Assembly (NCBI RefSeq): GCF_003590095.1 | Contig: NC_039481.1 | Location: 13,795,895-13,859,894 of the forward strand | Origin: Trichoplusia ni | Lineage: Eukaryota; Arthropoda; Insecta; Lepidoptera; Noctuidae | DNA: 64,000 nt | Direction of reading: 5' to 3' | In this document: one piece after another, positions 43,101 through 56,600 of the stretch | How positions within the stretch are numbered: position 1 is the first letter of the stretch | Layout of the letters: each line of letters opens with the position of its first letter | Translations under genes and position numbers: made by a program | The notes under the pieces: model-generated | Told to the model about the DNA's origin: nothing | What the model saw: the letters and a program-made list of their open reading frames with translations, nothing else | The model's database searches: none

Positions 43101-46100
43101 ACTGATTTTTGTTAGATACGATATTAAACTATGTTAATCGAAATTATAGATATTATCCTTATGGTTCTAAGTGAGTCATGGTGGGTTTACAGTTCTATGC
43201 AAGGATTTGTGTGCATGAAGTGCAGGTTCGTTCCCATGCGGTATTATTATACTTATATTATCCTTAACCGTATCATATTCAATAATTATTTTATTTTCGG
43301 TATAACTAGAATTGAAGCAGAGCTTTAAAAAAATTCTACTAAAAACAAAAGTTGTCCAAACATTAAAACCGCGATTATACTTAGTATCCATGCTTAGTTG
43401 GTAACGTAGGTAACCACGTAAGCACAGGGAATCCAATGTGTTGAGCACGTGAGTGCCGGACAGTAAGTAAATGTAACCTTTTTGTTTTATAATAATCCCA
43501 AATTGTGCCGAAACCCTTCCGCCGCTTACACAAACAGGGCGCGTGAATAAATACGGATAAGTCTGTTAATCTGGTCGATTTTAATGTTTGCGCATATACG
43601 CGTAACGAATAACATTATTATCAGTAAACAGATTTTAAGTAAATCCTTTATTTAAACCCTTTTTATTTGGGTCAAATACACAATAGATATGACACACAAC
43701 GTACAGGAATAAGTTAAATCTGATGACTGTTTAACCTCTTAAGACTTTTAAATACCATAATATACCTTCACAATAATTTGTCAGGACAAGCATATTTTCT
43801 TTAACGATTGGATAGCGCTACCAGAAATTCAAACGCTCACGGTCATCCGAATCGTCCATGTTCCTTCAAATCTCTTAACCAGAAAATATCCCAATCCCTG
43901 ACTATCACAACTACATCAATATAAATTTTAAAACCGCATCTCGGAGATACCGCAAAATATCGTCTGAATTTAAACGGCAAATACCGCGAACAATGGCCGG
44001 CTTTGTCTTTGCGGTATTAACCCATTAATAACATTAACAATGCGGTACACCGGCCGGGTAATTGAACGCCGGTCCATCTGTTATCTTACCGTGCCCTAAT
44101 GAAATTGTCTGTGAACGCTAATTAATTATGCTTAGACTCGATTCGGATACTCATACTCGTGGCGGCTGAGAAAAGTTGATGCCGACATGTTTTTGTTATG
44201 ACTGCTGCATGGAGGTTGCTTCGGAAAGAGATCGTTATGCTCTGGTGCATCTAAGTCTATCAAGACGTAGAACTTAAGACAAATTTTGCTTCTAGTATTT
44301 TCTTATTAAAAAAATACTATATTTTTAAAGTTCAGTATGTAGCTGTGTTTCTCTTTTTAATGGTTTCAAAACGTTTCGAATACGAAAACATTTTACGATT
44401 TATTATGTCAGTCATAAAATAGAATGTAAACGTGCTGTTCAATCCTATCAGAAAGAATGTTATAACGCTTAGCAACTAAGTATTCGCTTATACAAACTGT
44501 CGCAACAACTAAGTAGCAAGCGGATAACACGAAGCTATTAGTAATAAACAAAATGAAATACAATGAATGTTCTGATTACATCCAAGATACTAATCAAGAT
44601 TTCATTCAAGGACATTATGAGACAAGTAAGCCTCACGTATGCGCGAGCGTTGACCTAATTGCGTAAGGCGACAGGAGCCTATCTCGGCCCATTTAATAAA
44701 GCCTCCGAAATAAAAAGTAGAGAAACTCCGTACACATGGCGACGTATGAAAATGTTATTTTGCACATTTCCCTCAAACGCCCAGCGTTCAGTGTAATCCC
44801 GAGGATTGGGGTACACATTCGCAACAATACATTTCCCAAATTGTCTCCTTGAAGACGCAATAATTTAAAAAGGCGTAGCCTTGGGACTCGAACTTGTGAT
44901 TTCATTGTCGCGTAACGCGGATAACGCGGCCCGAGGTGCCTATTCGCATTTTTATTTACGTCCCGACGCTGTTTGTTAATGACGATGATGTATTGAAACA
45001 ATTTCTTACACAATCTTTACATTAAATTAAAAAGGTTCCCCAGGGCGCTATTGTCGGTCCGGTGCTAGTGAATAACTTTAGCGAGGGGATCGGCGTAATT
45101 CGTATTGTCGGGAGCTAGTGGCGGCGTGTAGTACACAGGTTCATGCAGGAACTGGTCCCGGCGGGAGGCCTCGCTTGCATAAAGCTGACAGCCACACTAT
45201 GGAGGATGTATTAAATCAGCCAACGTGGAAAAGATTTAATCGGAATGCTTTTCACTACGCCGAGACCGCTAAGGAAACGAAGGTGTAGCAATTTATACTC
45301 CTTGCACTGTAAACAGACATACACAACTTAGTTGTATTGTACGTAGTCGCTTAAGCTTTATCTGTATTTGTATCGAGACAGATAATACACACTCGTTCGA
45401 CGCAATATTAGATGCTGTTCAACACAACGTTGTTCACAGACAAAATACAAGCTTGAAAAAGTTTACAACTTGGCTTGTTACAAACGATAATTAAGTTTCT
45501 TGTCCTGAATCTTTTCATTCGTCTTATCAGTGTAACATCGTTACTTTGATGAGAAATTCAAAAGATTTCATTTAAAGAGATTCAAGTAAATTGCATATGA
45601 AGAGCAACACAAACTAATTGTTTACTCAGACGTCTAAACAAAATCGCGACGAGATTGCATCTGCGAAATGGGAACAAAGTTACAGCGAGAGAGTCGCCCG
45701 AAACAACTATAACTATCCAGCCTTAATCCAATAAAAATAAAGAGGATTTTCCCTTGTTTTCTTATTTCCACCTTCGCCAGTTGTTCCGACCACCTCTGAT
45801 TTCCCAAAGGGCTTTATTTTAAAAATCCACCTCAACGTTAAAAAGGTAAAAATATTGTACTTGTGAATTTTTGAATCAACTTTCCTTGTTTCTGTAGCGC
45901 TGTCTTGATTTTTCGTCGCTAGGGGATCATTAATGTGAGCCCTTGGGGTTTAGGCCACTAGAAACTTGTGAGGCAGCGTGTGGGGTGAGCCTAATCAGCA
46001 AGGGTTGTGACGGAGGGTTCAGCAAACAAGGAAACTTAGAGCGACTAGTTTGATCACACTACAAACGCTTTTGAGAGCTGAAATTCTGTTTTGAACCATT

Positions 46101-46670
46101 TGCGGTGCAATTTGTTCGAGTGTTCTAAAGTATAAATGTCTTGATGCAAAATACAAATCTAAATGCATTAGTATCTATTCAAATAGGTGTTTGTCATGTA
46201 ATAAGCATGCGCTCCACATCGAAATAAAGCAGGTAATCCATTTAGTTCTAGCAATTAAGCCTTCCGATCGCTCTATATATCTTCCTTTATAGCTTGTTTT
46301 CATTTCTAAAACTGGGTTGTTGCATAAAACACGAGTATAACGAGTAGCTTATAGTAAAGGCAATATGTATATGAAATGGAGCGTAAAACACACAAACATG
46401 TGAAACTGTATTGGCCCTCTTTGCTGTTTCCTACACTGTGTAAATTACGGTGTAATATCACCGCGCAGTAAGCTGCGATCGCGATTTATCTGCGAGTAAA
46501 CATATTGATTGTTGAAACAACACTATTGTATACATATTGTGGGAGAAAGTGGGTTCTGTATGTGACGGGATGACACAAAAATAGCTTAGAGTCGTTGTAG
46601 AAGCTTTACGGTTGTTTATGTGCGACTACCGCGTTCTAGCGACGATAGTTATCTTAATCTACGCTTCTTT
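40149..46670. other. No gene seen
   Basis: AT-rich DNA with no supported exon or named repeat. A perfect 14-bp palindrome ATATGCATGCATAT lies at 42336-42349. A CpG patch lies at about 41070-41100. A B-box-like GTTCGAGTCCC occurs on the minus strand near 44890 without a matching A box. Confidence 0.4.
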
Positions 46671-46680
46671 ATGACGTCAT
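46671..46680. promoter_or_regulatory. Perfect CRE palindrome ATGACGTCAT
   Basis: A ten-base palindrome with the CREB/ATF core TGACGTCA. It is isolated in AT-rich DNA; use is unknown. Confidence 0.3.
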
Positions 46681-49600
46681 ACAGTATTTTGAATACAATT
46701 AGGTAACGTACCTCGGTCGAACATCTCCCCTTTTGCTGTGTTCACGATTTAGTGCCGATTAGTTCCCTACAAGGCAGTACAAGGTGCCGATGTATCGATT
46801 CAAGAAATAAACATTTGTTACTGCGGAATGGAAAGGCCACCATTACTCGTGTTCCAAGTCCCATTCACATTTCTTATCAAGTATACACGAGGACTCTCCT
46901 CTTACTTTATAATACTGATTTCAATACAGCTGTGTCTAACAAACAAACCGTAAAATATGTGAGTTAATTTCATTAAAATTATTTGTCTGAAATTAAGTCT
47001 TTATAGTTTTAGAAGTGGATAATAATACATGCTTTATTTGTGAACTAAATTTAATTAAATTTTAAGATATATTACTAACGAAACTTGATATCCATTGAAC
47101 ATTAAACTATAAAAGCGTGTCGTTAAAGAGTCACTGTGCAGGTTAGGGCCAATGCAAAGTCTGTGCACAATAAACACTGTGTCGTTGTTGGAAAACAGCG
47201 CGCATAATGTCGATATAGCGAACAATAACAGCTCTCGTAAAATTTGATTAACCCGTCGCACGCCGCACTGTAATATTGATGTGTGATATTCACGCTAATT
47301 CACTCACACATCTTTCCCTTTAATATTACTAGAATATAGGTATTTTAATACACGAAATTATATAATGTTTAATGTTGTTCGTGATAATGTAAAACTAATT
47401 TGAATAGCGTAAACACGTCATTATTAGTTCGCTGTTATTTTGGTTGACAACAAAATGCGTCCGAGTAACGGTTACTAATCTGTATTATTTGTTGTGTAAA
47501 CACCCGCTTAGTGTTTTATATTTTATAAACACGGAATTTGCGGGATATTTGGCCAATTTAAATAAATAATAAACTGTTTTTCAAGTGCCTTTTAATATTA
47601 GCTTGATTGACAAAGCCGTGGAATGTTTGCGTATAATCAATTGATTGCGTATATTCATCAATAGAAATCGTTCAAAAGTTTTCTCACCAATCGCTTGATA
47701 TAACGTAACACATTTATACAACATTTAGCATTGACATTTATATCAATAAAGAACAACACCATCAAAGCATGAACCGTAACTAACACGATTACAACCCTTT
47801 CGCAGCCACTCTATATTCCATTATTTAAATTAAATTAAATATAAAAATATGACAAAAAGAAAAAAATAATATTTTTACATTGTCATATAAATTAAAATAT
47901 ATTTTTGTGCCAGCATTTTACGGTTAGCTGTATCATATGTTGCAATATACTTGTATTAAAGGCATTTAAAGGCTTTTAGCTTCCGCATGCACTACTAGGC
48001 CGTGATTTAGATGTCAGCTACATATTTTACGGGTTTTAAGGATAATAGATCTTCTGTCTATATGCATACGAGTGTTTTATCTTTGTCGCTTTTTATTGCT
48101 AGGTATTGTGGCGATAGAGCTTTTTTTATACTGCTGTTTGTTACTTGGGATTATTTCGTTGTTTTCTTTTTGAACATTTTTATCAAACATTATTTATTTA
48201 AATCATTATGAATAACAGCTCCGATTACTTTTTAAATAGACATTAAAAAAAGACTGATTACTACTACTACTTTTTTTTTACTATCCTTCCGTCATTTTGA
48301 TAACTAGTCATTTTGAGGTCAAGTACAAAACAAGCACTTTTAAATTACCAAAAAGAGCATACCTGTATCTCACAGTCAATTGATTATCCACTTGAAATTA
48401 CCATTAAACACATCATAACTTTAACACAAATATATTTTCATAAACGACGATCCAACCAAAAAAATCTATAAGATCTCCAACAAAAGCCTTTGAAATCAAA
48501 GTAATCCGCGTACTATAATACAGGTCGTCCAGTCTCACACAACAAAGGGCTTGTAGAAGTTATTTCCGCGACACTTGGACCCGTTCTTTATTAATGCCCT
48601 TCGTTCAAATATCGGGCATTAACCCAGTCTGGCTGCTCTCTAGGGATGCGGTGATTTATCACAATTATAGGGATTTCGGACGCGAGGGACCAACTAGAGG
48701 CATGACCGTGCGATACTCTAATACTAGGTTAGGTCTGTCTTAGTATTGAGATATTTGAGATAGTATTGAAGGAAGAATATCTATACTCGTACATACTTTT
48801 TCTTTTTACTGCGTTGAGGCATACCTACCCTATACCGTATGGATTATCTCTGGAATGTAATATTTTTTATTCTATTCCAAAATTGTTATGGAAGTCGATT
48901 TAAAACACAAAACGACCGTGTGTTAGTTTTTATTTAGGACAGTAAATTTTGCTTACAATTCTTGAAAATAATTAAACTAGGTATTAAGTGAGTAGCTAAT
49001 ACGCCTTTTTCCATTTTCCATTCCATAAACACGATGCTTAGTGCTTATTTTTTTATTCTTTGTCTCGACTCGCATTTAAAAAATATAAATAAGACTACCA
49101 TATTGCATTTATCATATATAGGCAACAAGACAAGTGTCTGGAGGAGTAAAAATCACTGAAAAGAAAATCTAGTAAAAGAATCAAGACACCATTAATGTTG
49201 ATCGCTGATTAGTTATTAACATTTCAAATAATGACGTAGCGCTTATCTCTCTGTGTAAATGTAAAAGTTCAAAACAAAATAAAACAGAAGTACCCCAGAG
49301 GGTCGGCTGTAATTAAGGGACAACGTTTAAATACAAACAATGTGCCCAATTATAAAAACATGACATTCAGGGTTTGCTTTATCACTCACTTATTTGTTGG
49401 ATTTGAAAAAGGTTTTATTACGTACATACTGGATTATTTTATTATGTTGTGAAATATGTATTTTTCTTATCACAGCAAAAAGCTGTTTTTTTTCATGATT
49501 ATTTTCGTATATGACTGTAGAGATACAGTTACATTTGTTCAAGGATATCCAACTTTCAGGCATAAACTTTTTGCATATTTATTAACAAATACTGCATTCT

Positions 49601-52600
49601 TGCATGCCTTGAAACTAACGAATCTTCAAATTTTAATCTCAATAAAACCTTGCTTTCCCTTCTTAAAACAATAACTCAGAATTTTATTGAAATGATTGTT
49701 ATAAATCATACTATTATTATTCCTTTGTTCTAAACTGGTCAGGTTTACCCCACATTACTTACACGTGTAACGGTGCAGTGTGCCGTGCAGGCTGACTCTC
49801 CCCTATGCCGCGTCAGCCTTGTGATCCTAAAATAATATACGCAGAAGGTAAAAAGGGCAATATGTTATGCGTATTAGAACAGTGAAATAAATCTTCACCA
49901 ACAGGTATTTTCCATGGCATGGCATTTAAACTTTATTTTTCTTTTCGGATTAATTAATTATAACTTGCAATTTAGGCCCTTAGTCTTGATACCTCTACTT
50001 TTTCTACTATATATGGAAGAAAATTATTGAAACTCAGTACTTTTAAGGCAACAACGTATCTATACATAAAAAAAACGACTCTACAATTCCACCTTCGCAC
50101 ACAAGAAGACTAACTACTCCTTACTCTATAACACGTTAAAATAGAAATACATAAATTATAAAATAAATTTTCATTTATTTTTCCTCAAAATCTACATCAT
50201 ACAAAATACCTTTCTATTCAGTTTCCGTGGACTGTTCTCTCTTTTTATTTCTACTTTTTTATCAGTACGGGTCAAAGGGGTGGGTCCTACGATACTCGCA
50301 ATCACTTAACGACCCTATGAGGGTCCAAAAAGGATTGTTATAGATAAACTTCTTACATGTATTTCGAACAAAATAACGTTAATATTTTTTTTACACAAAC
50401 AAATTGTGATAGCTGAGTAGTAAGTATGTTTATGTCTTTAAGCAGGCCGGTTATTTTAGAAATAGATTCTTGTTACATAAAGACCGCAATTCAAAAACCA
50501 TTAAAACAAATGACTGCAGAATACTTGTAAATAAAGTATTTGTCTGCATTTTTGTATTTATAAGACAGTTCTAGTCGAGGTTGAATGTGAAAACAAAAAA
50601 CTGATTAAAGAATTCCATCTGCCGACAAAGCAATTGACTCGCACAATCTCAGATACAAAAATAAGAAACAAATAAATAAAAGGGCTGATATAAACTCCGT
50701 ACAAAGCAGAATATATCATTTCCATACATATGTAACGACACAGAATTCTCGAAAATCCTTGACAAGTTAGAAACAAGAAATAAGTCCATATCGCGATATC
50801 GCGACGCGTTGCGTGTAAACTTTCAAAACAATAGTGTATCTACGTTCACGCACCAAGTTTCGTCTAAAAGCCTTTTGTTCTTAACAAAAAGCCTCTGTAA
50901 CTCATGCAGTAACACTTGAGACTGCCGGCTTGGTACAAGTCACAATAAATCACGAACATGTTTTATAGAACATTTGAAATTAGCAAGTGTTGGGTACTAA
51001 AAGCTAAGGTTTAAGAAGGGAGTGTTAATATAATATGTTAGTATATTAACGATATTTTGTTATCACGCGAGCTCGATACTAACAGTAACTATTAAAGAAA
51101 TATTATGTATGTTAGAAAGCAACTTTCGTCGTTACGTGTACAAGTATACGGAATATTCTAAATTCGTCGTCACAATACCTCACATTATTACCACCTCTTG
51201 AACTAAGACGACGTAGAAATTCTCCAGAAGCATAATAAGTGCGATAGTTGAAGAGCAAGCGAAACTTTCATAATGAAATAAGCAAACGTTTCCCGAAACT
51301 GTTTCGCTTAAATACTATGCGTATTATCGAAACGGATTCAAAGTGAACTATGTCAAAGTACTCACATTTACACATGGGGATTTATATATTTACAGCTGGC
51401 GCAAATATACCAAGAATTCATTCGGAATAATCAGAATACAGAAATTTCCACACGCAGCCCATTCACCTAAATTGAATTTCTAAGACGGCTCCAAATTTTC
51501 TGAGCAATAGTTGGTAATGTGGGTAGAAGTGAGCTCTGCGAGCTGTAGGGGCGCGCGCTCGTGTCTTGGGCCCAGCGCCTCTGCTGAGGGCAATTTCACC
51601 CCCTTATCTTCTGGAACCTTAGCGCGTGACGCGAGGTTATTTACGCGCCCGGCGCCGCCCCTAATCCCCTATTTATTCCCGGAGATGTATCTGAAAATTA
51701 GGGATCACGTCTAAGGAGGGATCCCAGGCTGGTTAATTTGCGAGATTCAGGGTTCGCGGTGTTTCCACGGAAAGCCGCGTAATCATTATGATACTGATAT
51801 GTTGGGGCACTGATTTTGAGCTGCATTAATGTTTTGATGTAGGATCGTGCTTTACTTTTTGTAACATGTATATGCTAACATTACTTGGAAGATTTTTTAT
51901 AACAGTTGGAGTTGATTCATCGTAGTAGTAAACTTTTAAGCACAATCAACACTGTGTTATCGACAGATCGTTTTTATCTCCCCTCACCACTAAATCACGG
52001 CTCGAATTTAAAATCCACAATAAGACGGAACCACCCACATTTATTGATACAGCCAACAGCTATAAGATTTTCTCGCCTCCATCAGTACTCCATATAAAAT
52101 TCGCAATTCGTCTGGCTGTGTGCAGTTAAACCCGCGTTAACCTCTTCAAATAGCACCATTCGTCGACCCCCTTCGCACCGATACACTATGCCATACACAG
52201 TTATACGTCTATAACACAGCCATTCCGTCGAATGGGCGTTTTAAAACACTTTTCCGTGTGTTTAGGTCTCCGTCGATCTCTCTTTAATGTCTACGGCCCT
52301 GGAATGAGACAAGAACTGGAATAGTGATTGGATGTGACGCGATTTTATCGATAGTCGAGATAGATGGTAATGTCTTGTTTTATATTGTTTTGCCATCGAT
52401 AAAACTAAAACGGTGAGATGTAAGTTGAGCAGATAAAAGTTAGTACATTATTAATTCAGAGATATTATTTTATTTTATACTTGCTGTTGCCGTAACAAAT
52501 CTCATCGGAGGGGGCCGAGCCGTTTAAGAGTGGAGAGGTAACAAACACACTCACATACTTTTGCATTTCTAACATTACTGTCATGTGCAATATGTGTATT

Positions 52601-53074
52601 TTTTATAATTTATTTAAGGTTTATGAACAACATTAATAATTTCAAACTGAGGTGAAAAACATTAAATAAATAATCAAATCAAGTCGTTGTGACTAAATCC
52701 TGACATTAACACGTTCAAACATTATTTTAGTAATAAATTTCGCCGTTAATTTATAATTAATAAACACGCAACGATTTTCATACCTGCAAAAGAGTGTTTG
52801 GTTTAGATTTGTATAATTTTGTAAATGCTCCATTCCGTGGTTTGAAATTATTCAATTTAAAAACGCAATACTCCAAGTCCCTGTTTTACATGAACGATAA
52901 AGCGTTTTACACATGAGACCTTCAAGTATTCAGATCTTCTTTTATAGGTATAGCGATAGTAGTAAAAAAACTAAAACGATCTGTCCCAGTAGCCAAATGA
53001 CGTTTTCACATGATTTTAACATGAACTATCAAATGTCAAACTAGCTGACAAGTCAATGTTAGTTAGATTGATAT
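46681..53074. other. No gene seen; two palindromic motifs and a GC island
   Basis: No supported exon. TCGCGATATCGCGA is a perfect palindrome at 50791-50804. TTTTATCGAT (52343-52352) and ATCGATAAAA (52395-52404) are a perfect inverted pair. The stretch at about 51530-51710 is GC-rich and contains a 67-codon plus-strand frame of no known type. Confidence 0.4.
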
Positions 53075-53203
53075 TGCCTCGCAGAGGTTTCACAAATACA
53101 CCCACCCAGACTCGATGCAAGCATTCGTGGATCATATAATCGTTTGTACCACGAGGGATCTAGCCTAGTTAGTTTGGCGAGATGGATTCAACCAGTCGGC
53201 ACA
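53075..53203 (-). mobile_element. Diverged tRNA-derived SINE
   Basis: The blocks GGTTTCACAAATACA, AAGCATTCGTGGATCA and the tRNA-head remnant ATGGATTCAACCAGTCGGC occur in the same order as in the 27351 SINE. Confidence 0.6.
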
Positions 53204-53425
53204 TAAAATTGGAATTAAATTGTATAAAAAGCACTGAGAGCCGTAATTATCGACACACATGCAGGCACATCACTATCCGTGAGAACGTGACAAGAAACCC
53301 GCTGTATGCCTTTAACGAAACCGTTAAGGGCTAAGGGATTTTCAATTTTGAATTCGAATCTTATGTCCTTGAGACGCGAAGGGATTATATTAGTTGAGGT
53401 AACCCCGATCACGAATTATTACTAA

Positions 53426-53678
53426 TCTATACTAATATATAAAGCTGAAGAGTTTGTTTGTTTGTTTGAACGCGCTTATCTCAGGAACTACTGGTCCAAA
53501 TTGAAAAATCCTTGTGTTGAATAGACCATTCATCGAGGAAGGCTTTAGGCTATAAACCATCACGCTGCGACTAATAGGAGCGAAGATAGGTACAATGGAA
53601 AATGTGAAAAAACAGGGCAGGTATAAATCATAACTTATAACTTCTACCCACGGGAACGAAGTCGCGGGCAACAGCTAG
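53426..53678 (+). mobile_element. Complete small non-autonomous Helitron
   Basis: The 253-bp element begins TCTATACTAATATATAAAG next to an A and ends CTAG next to a T, the host A|T insertion signature of Helitrons. A GC-rich imperfect hairpin (CCCACGGGAACG...CGCGGG) lies just before CTAG. A (GTTT)n run follows the 5' end. It encodes no protein. A rearranged relative lies at 25791-25901. Confidence 0.75.
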
Positions 53679-56600
53679 TACTTTATAACACCGTTATTGC
53701 GACGAAGTAAGATCTATTATGGCAAGTAAAATAAAAATTATTTTTATCATATCTACTATTGTAAGGCTAGTTTTATATTGAACGATTAACTTACTTGTGC
53801 TATTTCAATCTGGCCTCTGCAACGTATTTTACTGGATGATACAGTTCCCATAATACATTCTACATATGATCACCCATCCATCACGAATCGCGAAGAGCGC
53901 GGCTTAACCCTGACTTCAGAATATCTGTAGATAATCGCCATCGTTCATTATAATAATTAATCTTAACGTCATAGTCACCAATTCACGTACCGAACGCGGC
54001 TTTTCCTTAACTACTGAATTTGTAGACATTGATCGCTAGTTAAAATTATTATTGTTATAAATTAATCATTCTTACCTTAATTATTAACGAAGTTTGTTTT
54101 TCCACTTTATATCGAATAATGTTGTATTAAAGTGCGGTCTCCTGTACTACTTATAGTCTAGGAGCGCTCCGATTATTTCTAAGCCTCCATTTGACTGTCG
54201 TAATTGCTAATACTCTATTCATTCTAGTCTTTAAGGCGAACTGATTGTTTCTCTCGTTATCTAAGTAAATTAATTCTATTTTTGTGGTAGTTAGTGTCTG
54301 ATCTTACTATTTGTTTCAGCTTATGTGGGATTAATTCAATTACTAGAGCTATTTTCTGAAAGCGATTTATATAATATTATATTATTTTTCCATTTATTAT
54401 TCTGGATTACGTAAAAGAAGAAAGGCAACTTTCTCTATGTCTCTGACACCAGCCAGTATGCAGTTTTACTGACCTAAGGTTTCGTTGAAAATAACATTTC
54501 TAAGGTTTACTTATTAAGTCAAAGTCAAAGTAATCGTATTAATAATATAATAATTCCTTATTAAGTATTATTTGAGTAAAATGCCAAAATCAAGCTTGTC
54601 CTGTCTCTTGCATAAAATTTCGATGAAGTGTGCCATGTAGAGGATCAGTAGGATTGAATTCTGTTTGAAATTGCTATTTTTTTATCTGAAACTCCGTTTA
54701 AACATATTTTTATCTCGCCAATACATTTGCGTAAACAGTAATATAGTTTTCCAGTACAAAATCAAACATCAATATTCTAGAAACTCGACGTCCATAATTA
54801 ATAAAATCTCATTAAAGTAGAAATAACATCACAAGTCTTAGCCATCAAGTCGTTGAAACTTGGCTACTTAAGTTATTTAACCAAGTTCAGTGTAAAACTC
54901 ATCGCGGCGGTATTACAAACAGCTTCGCAGTAACTTTCAATTAATATAGGTTCTGCTGTATTTCATAACTGCGCCAGTTTCGAGGCTAAGAAGTAAAAAT
55001 ATTTCTGTTCTTTAAAAATTTACCACCTGCCATCGAAACGAAACTATTTCGACTTTTAGAGACTTAATACATTATTAAATTTATCTCTATAGCACAAATT
55101 TTGTGATCAGACATGACATATAATAATATTACTAAGTACGTAAAAAATGTGATTCGTTCAATTTTGAACGACAACAAAACAAATTGACGCATCACAGTTT
55201 ACACACATTTCAAATTAATTCCAAATTGGTTTTAAATAAAATAAACATAGAAAAGTATATTACATGGCAGCGATTACGAAAAGAAGTCATCATTAGTCTC
55301 TCTGGCTTTGTGTTTTCAAACTGGCCGGAACAAAAGCCGAGGTCAATATTTAACTTGCTCTGCCCCGAACGAACTAAACGAAAACTTTCCATCAGCGTAC
55401 ACTAAGAGCTTTTGTTGTTCTTTATTTAAAATTGTAAAATTGAAAATGGAACGCCGAATTAAAACTTTTTAATAATGTTTATTTTTTAAGGTTGATATTT
55501 TAAAAGTGTTTTATTTTTAAATGAAACGTATTTATACACATATTTTTTTAATGGAAGTCACCAGTCATAAGTAATTTTGTTATATTATTGTTTGTTATTT
55601 TTGTTATGTTATTTATGTATTTGTTGTTATATTAATATTAAATATTTTACTAAAACCAAAACGATGTATGACTCCTTTTCCAATACTGTAATAACAATTG
55701 AATGCTCTCATTTAAATTGATCGCTTTATTTATGGCTGTATAGTGTACACTAATAAAACCCACAAAAACGATTACGAAGCAAATCGGATTATTTTCTGAT
55801 AGCAAATGTTACTAATCATATTAATACATTATAAACAGTCGGAAAACGTAGCCAGTGTTGGCTTCACGCCAAATGAAGAACTTTGTGATAATCAAATGAG
55901 ATGTCATATTTTATCCAAATTAAAAATGTCACAATTCTCATTCAGTTACTTTAGCGTCGGGATAAATGACGCATTTAATTAATTTTATATTTCAGCCAAG
56001 CAGGTTGTGTATCAACTTTAATTAACATTAATGGACTCGCTGTCACCCATGTCTTCTTAAATATGCTAGACTTTCAAAAATGTTCGAACGATTTCCAGAT
56101 AAGGTCCGAGGATAGCTAGCAATCCGTGAATTCTCAATGTCATTATAATTCCGTGACCCTTTCTTTATATCGGAGACACAAAACACCCTTCCTTAAGGAA
56201 CCTTAACTGGAGAAAGTAGTCGGGAAGGTCGCTACAGGGCAATGGACACCCTCGACAAAGGCCCTCAGAGGTCACATACCTCCGCTAAAAGGGTTTTTGT
56301 AAACACTTCCCCTTTCCGATAGAAAACGCGTTTACTTTATCTAACAATATCTTCTTAGAAAGGGGTAAACCACCCTTCTTTTTGCAGAAATCACTACTTT
56401 AAATGTATACAGACATGTCGTACACTTTTATTTGCGAAACGAATCGGGACCGTGTGTAAGTGCTGGATGTTTTTTACGAAATAACTTTATGTTTGCTGTA
56501 AACTGCGCTATTTCCATTTATGAGCTGATACGAGAGTAAAAGAATAAACTGGAACAGCTGCTCGTCATTCCCGCACATTGTGAGAGCATAGTGAAGGAGA

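Noticed and set aside
44870..44945. tRNA-like segment with a GTTCGAGTCCC B box
   Set aside because: No matching A box and the bases do not fold into a cloverleaf; at most a decayed SINE.
55983..56000. TTTATATTTCAG acceptor followed by CCAAGCAG|GTTGTG as a microexon
   Set aside because: Eight-base exon and a poor donor; no supporting frame.
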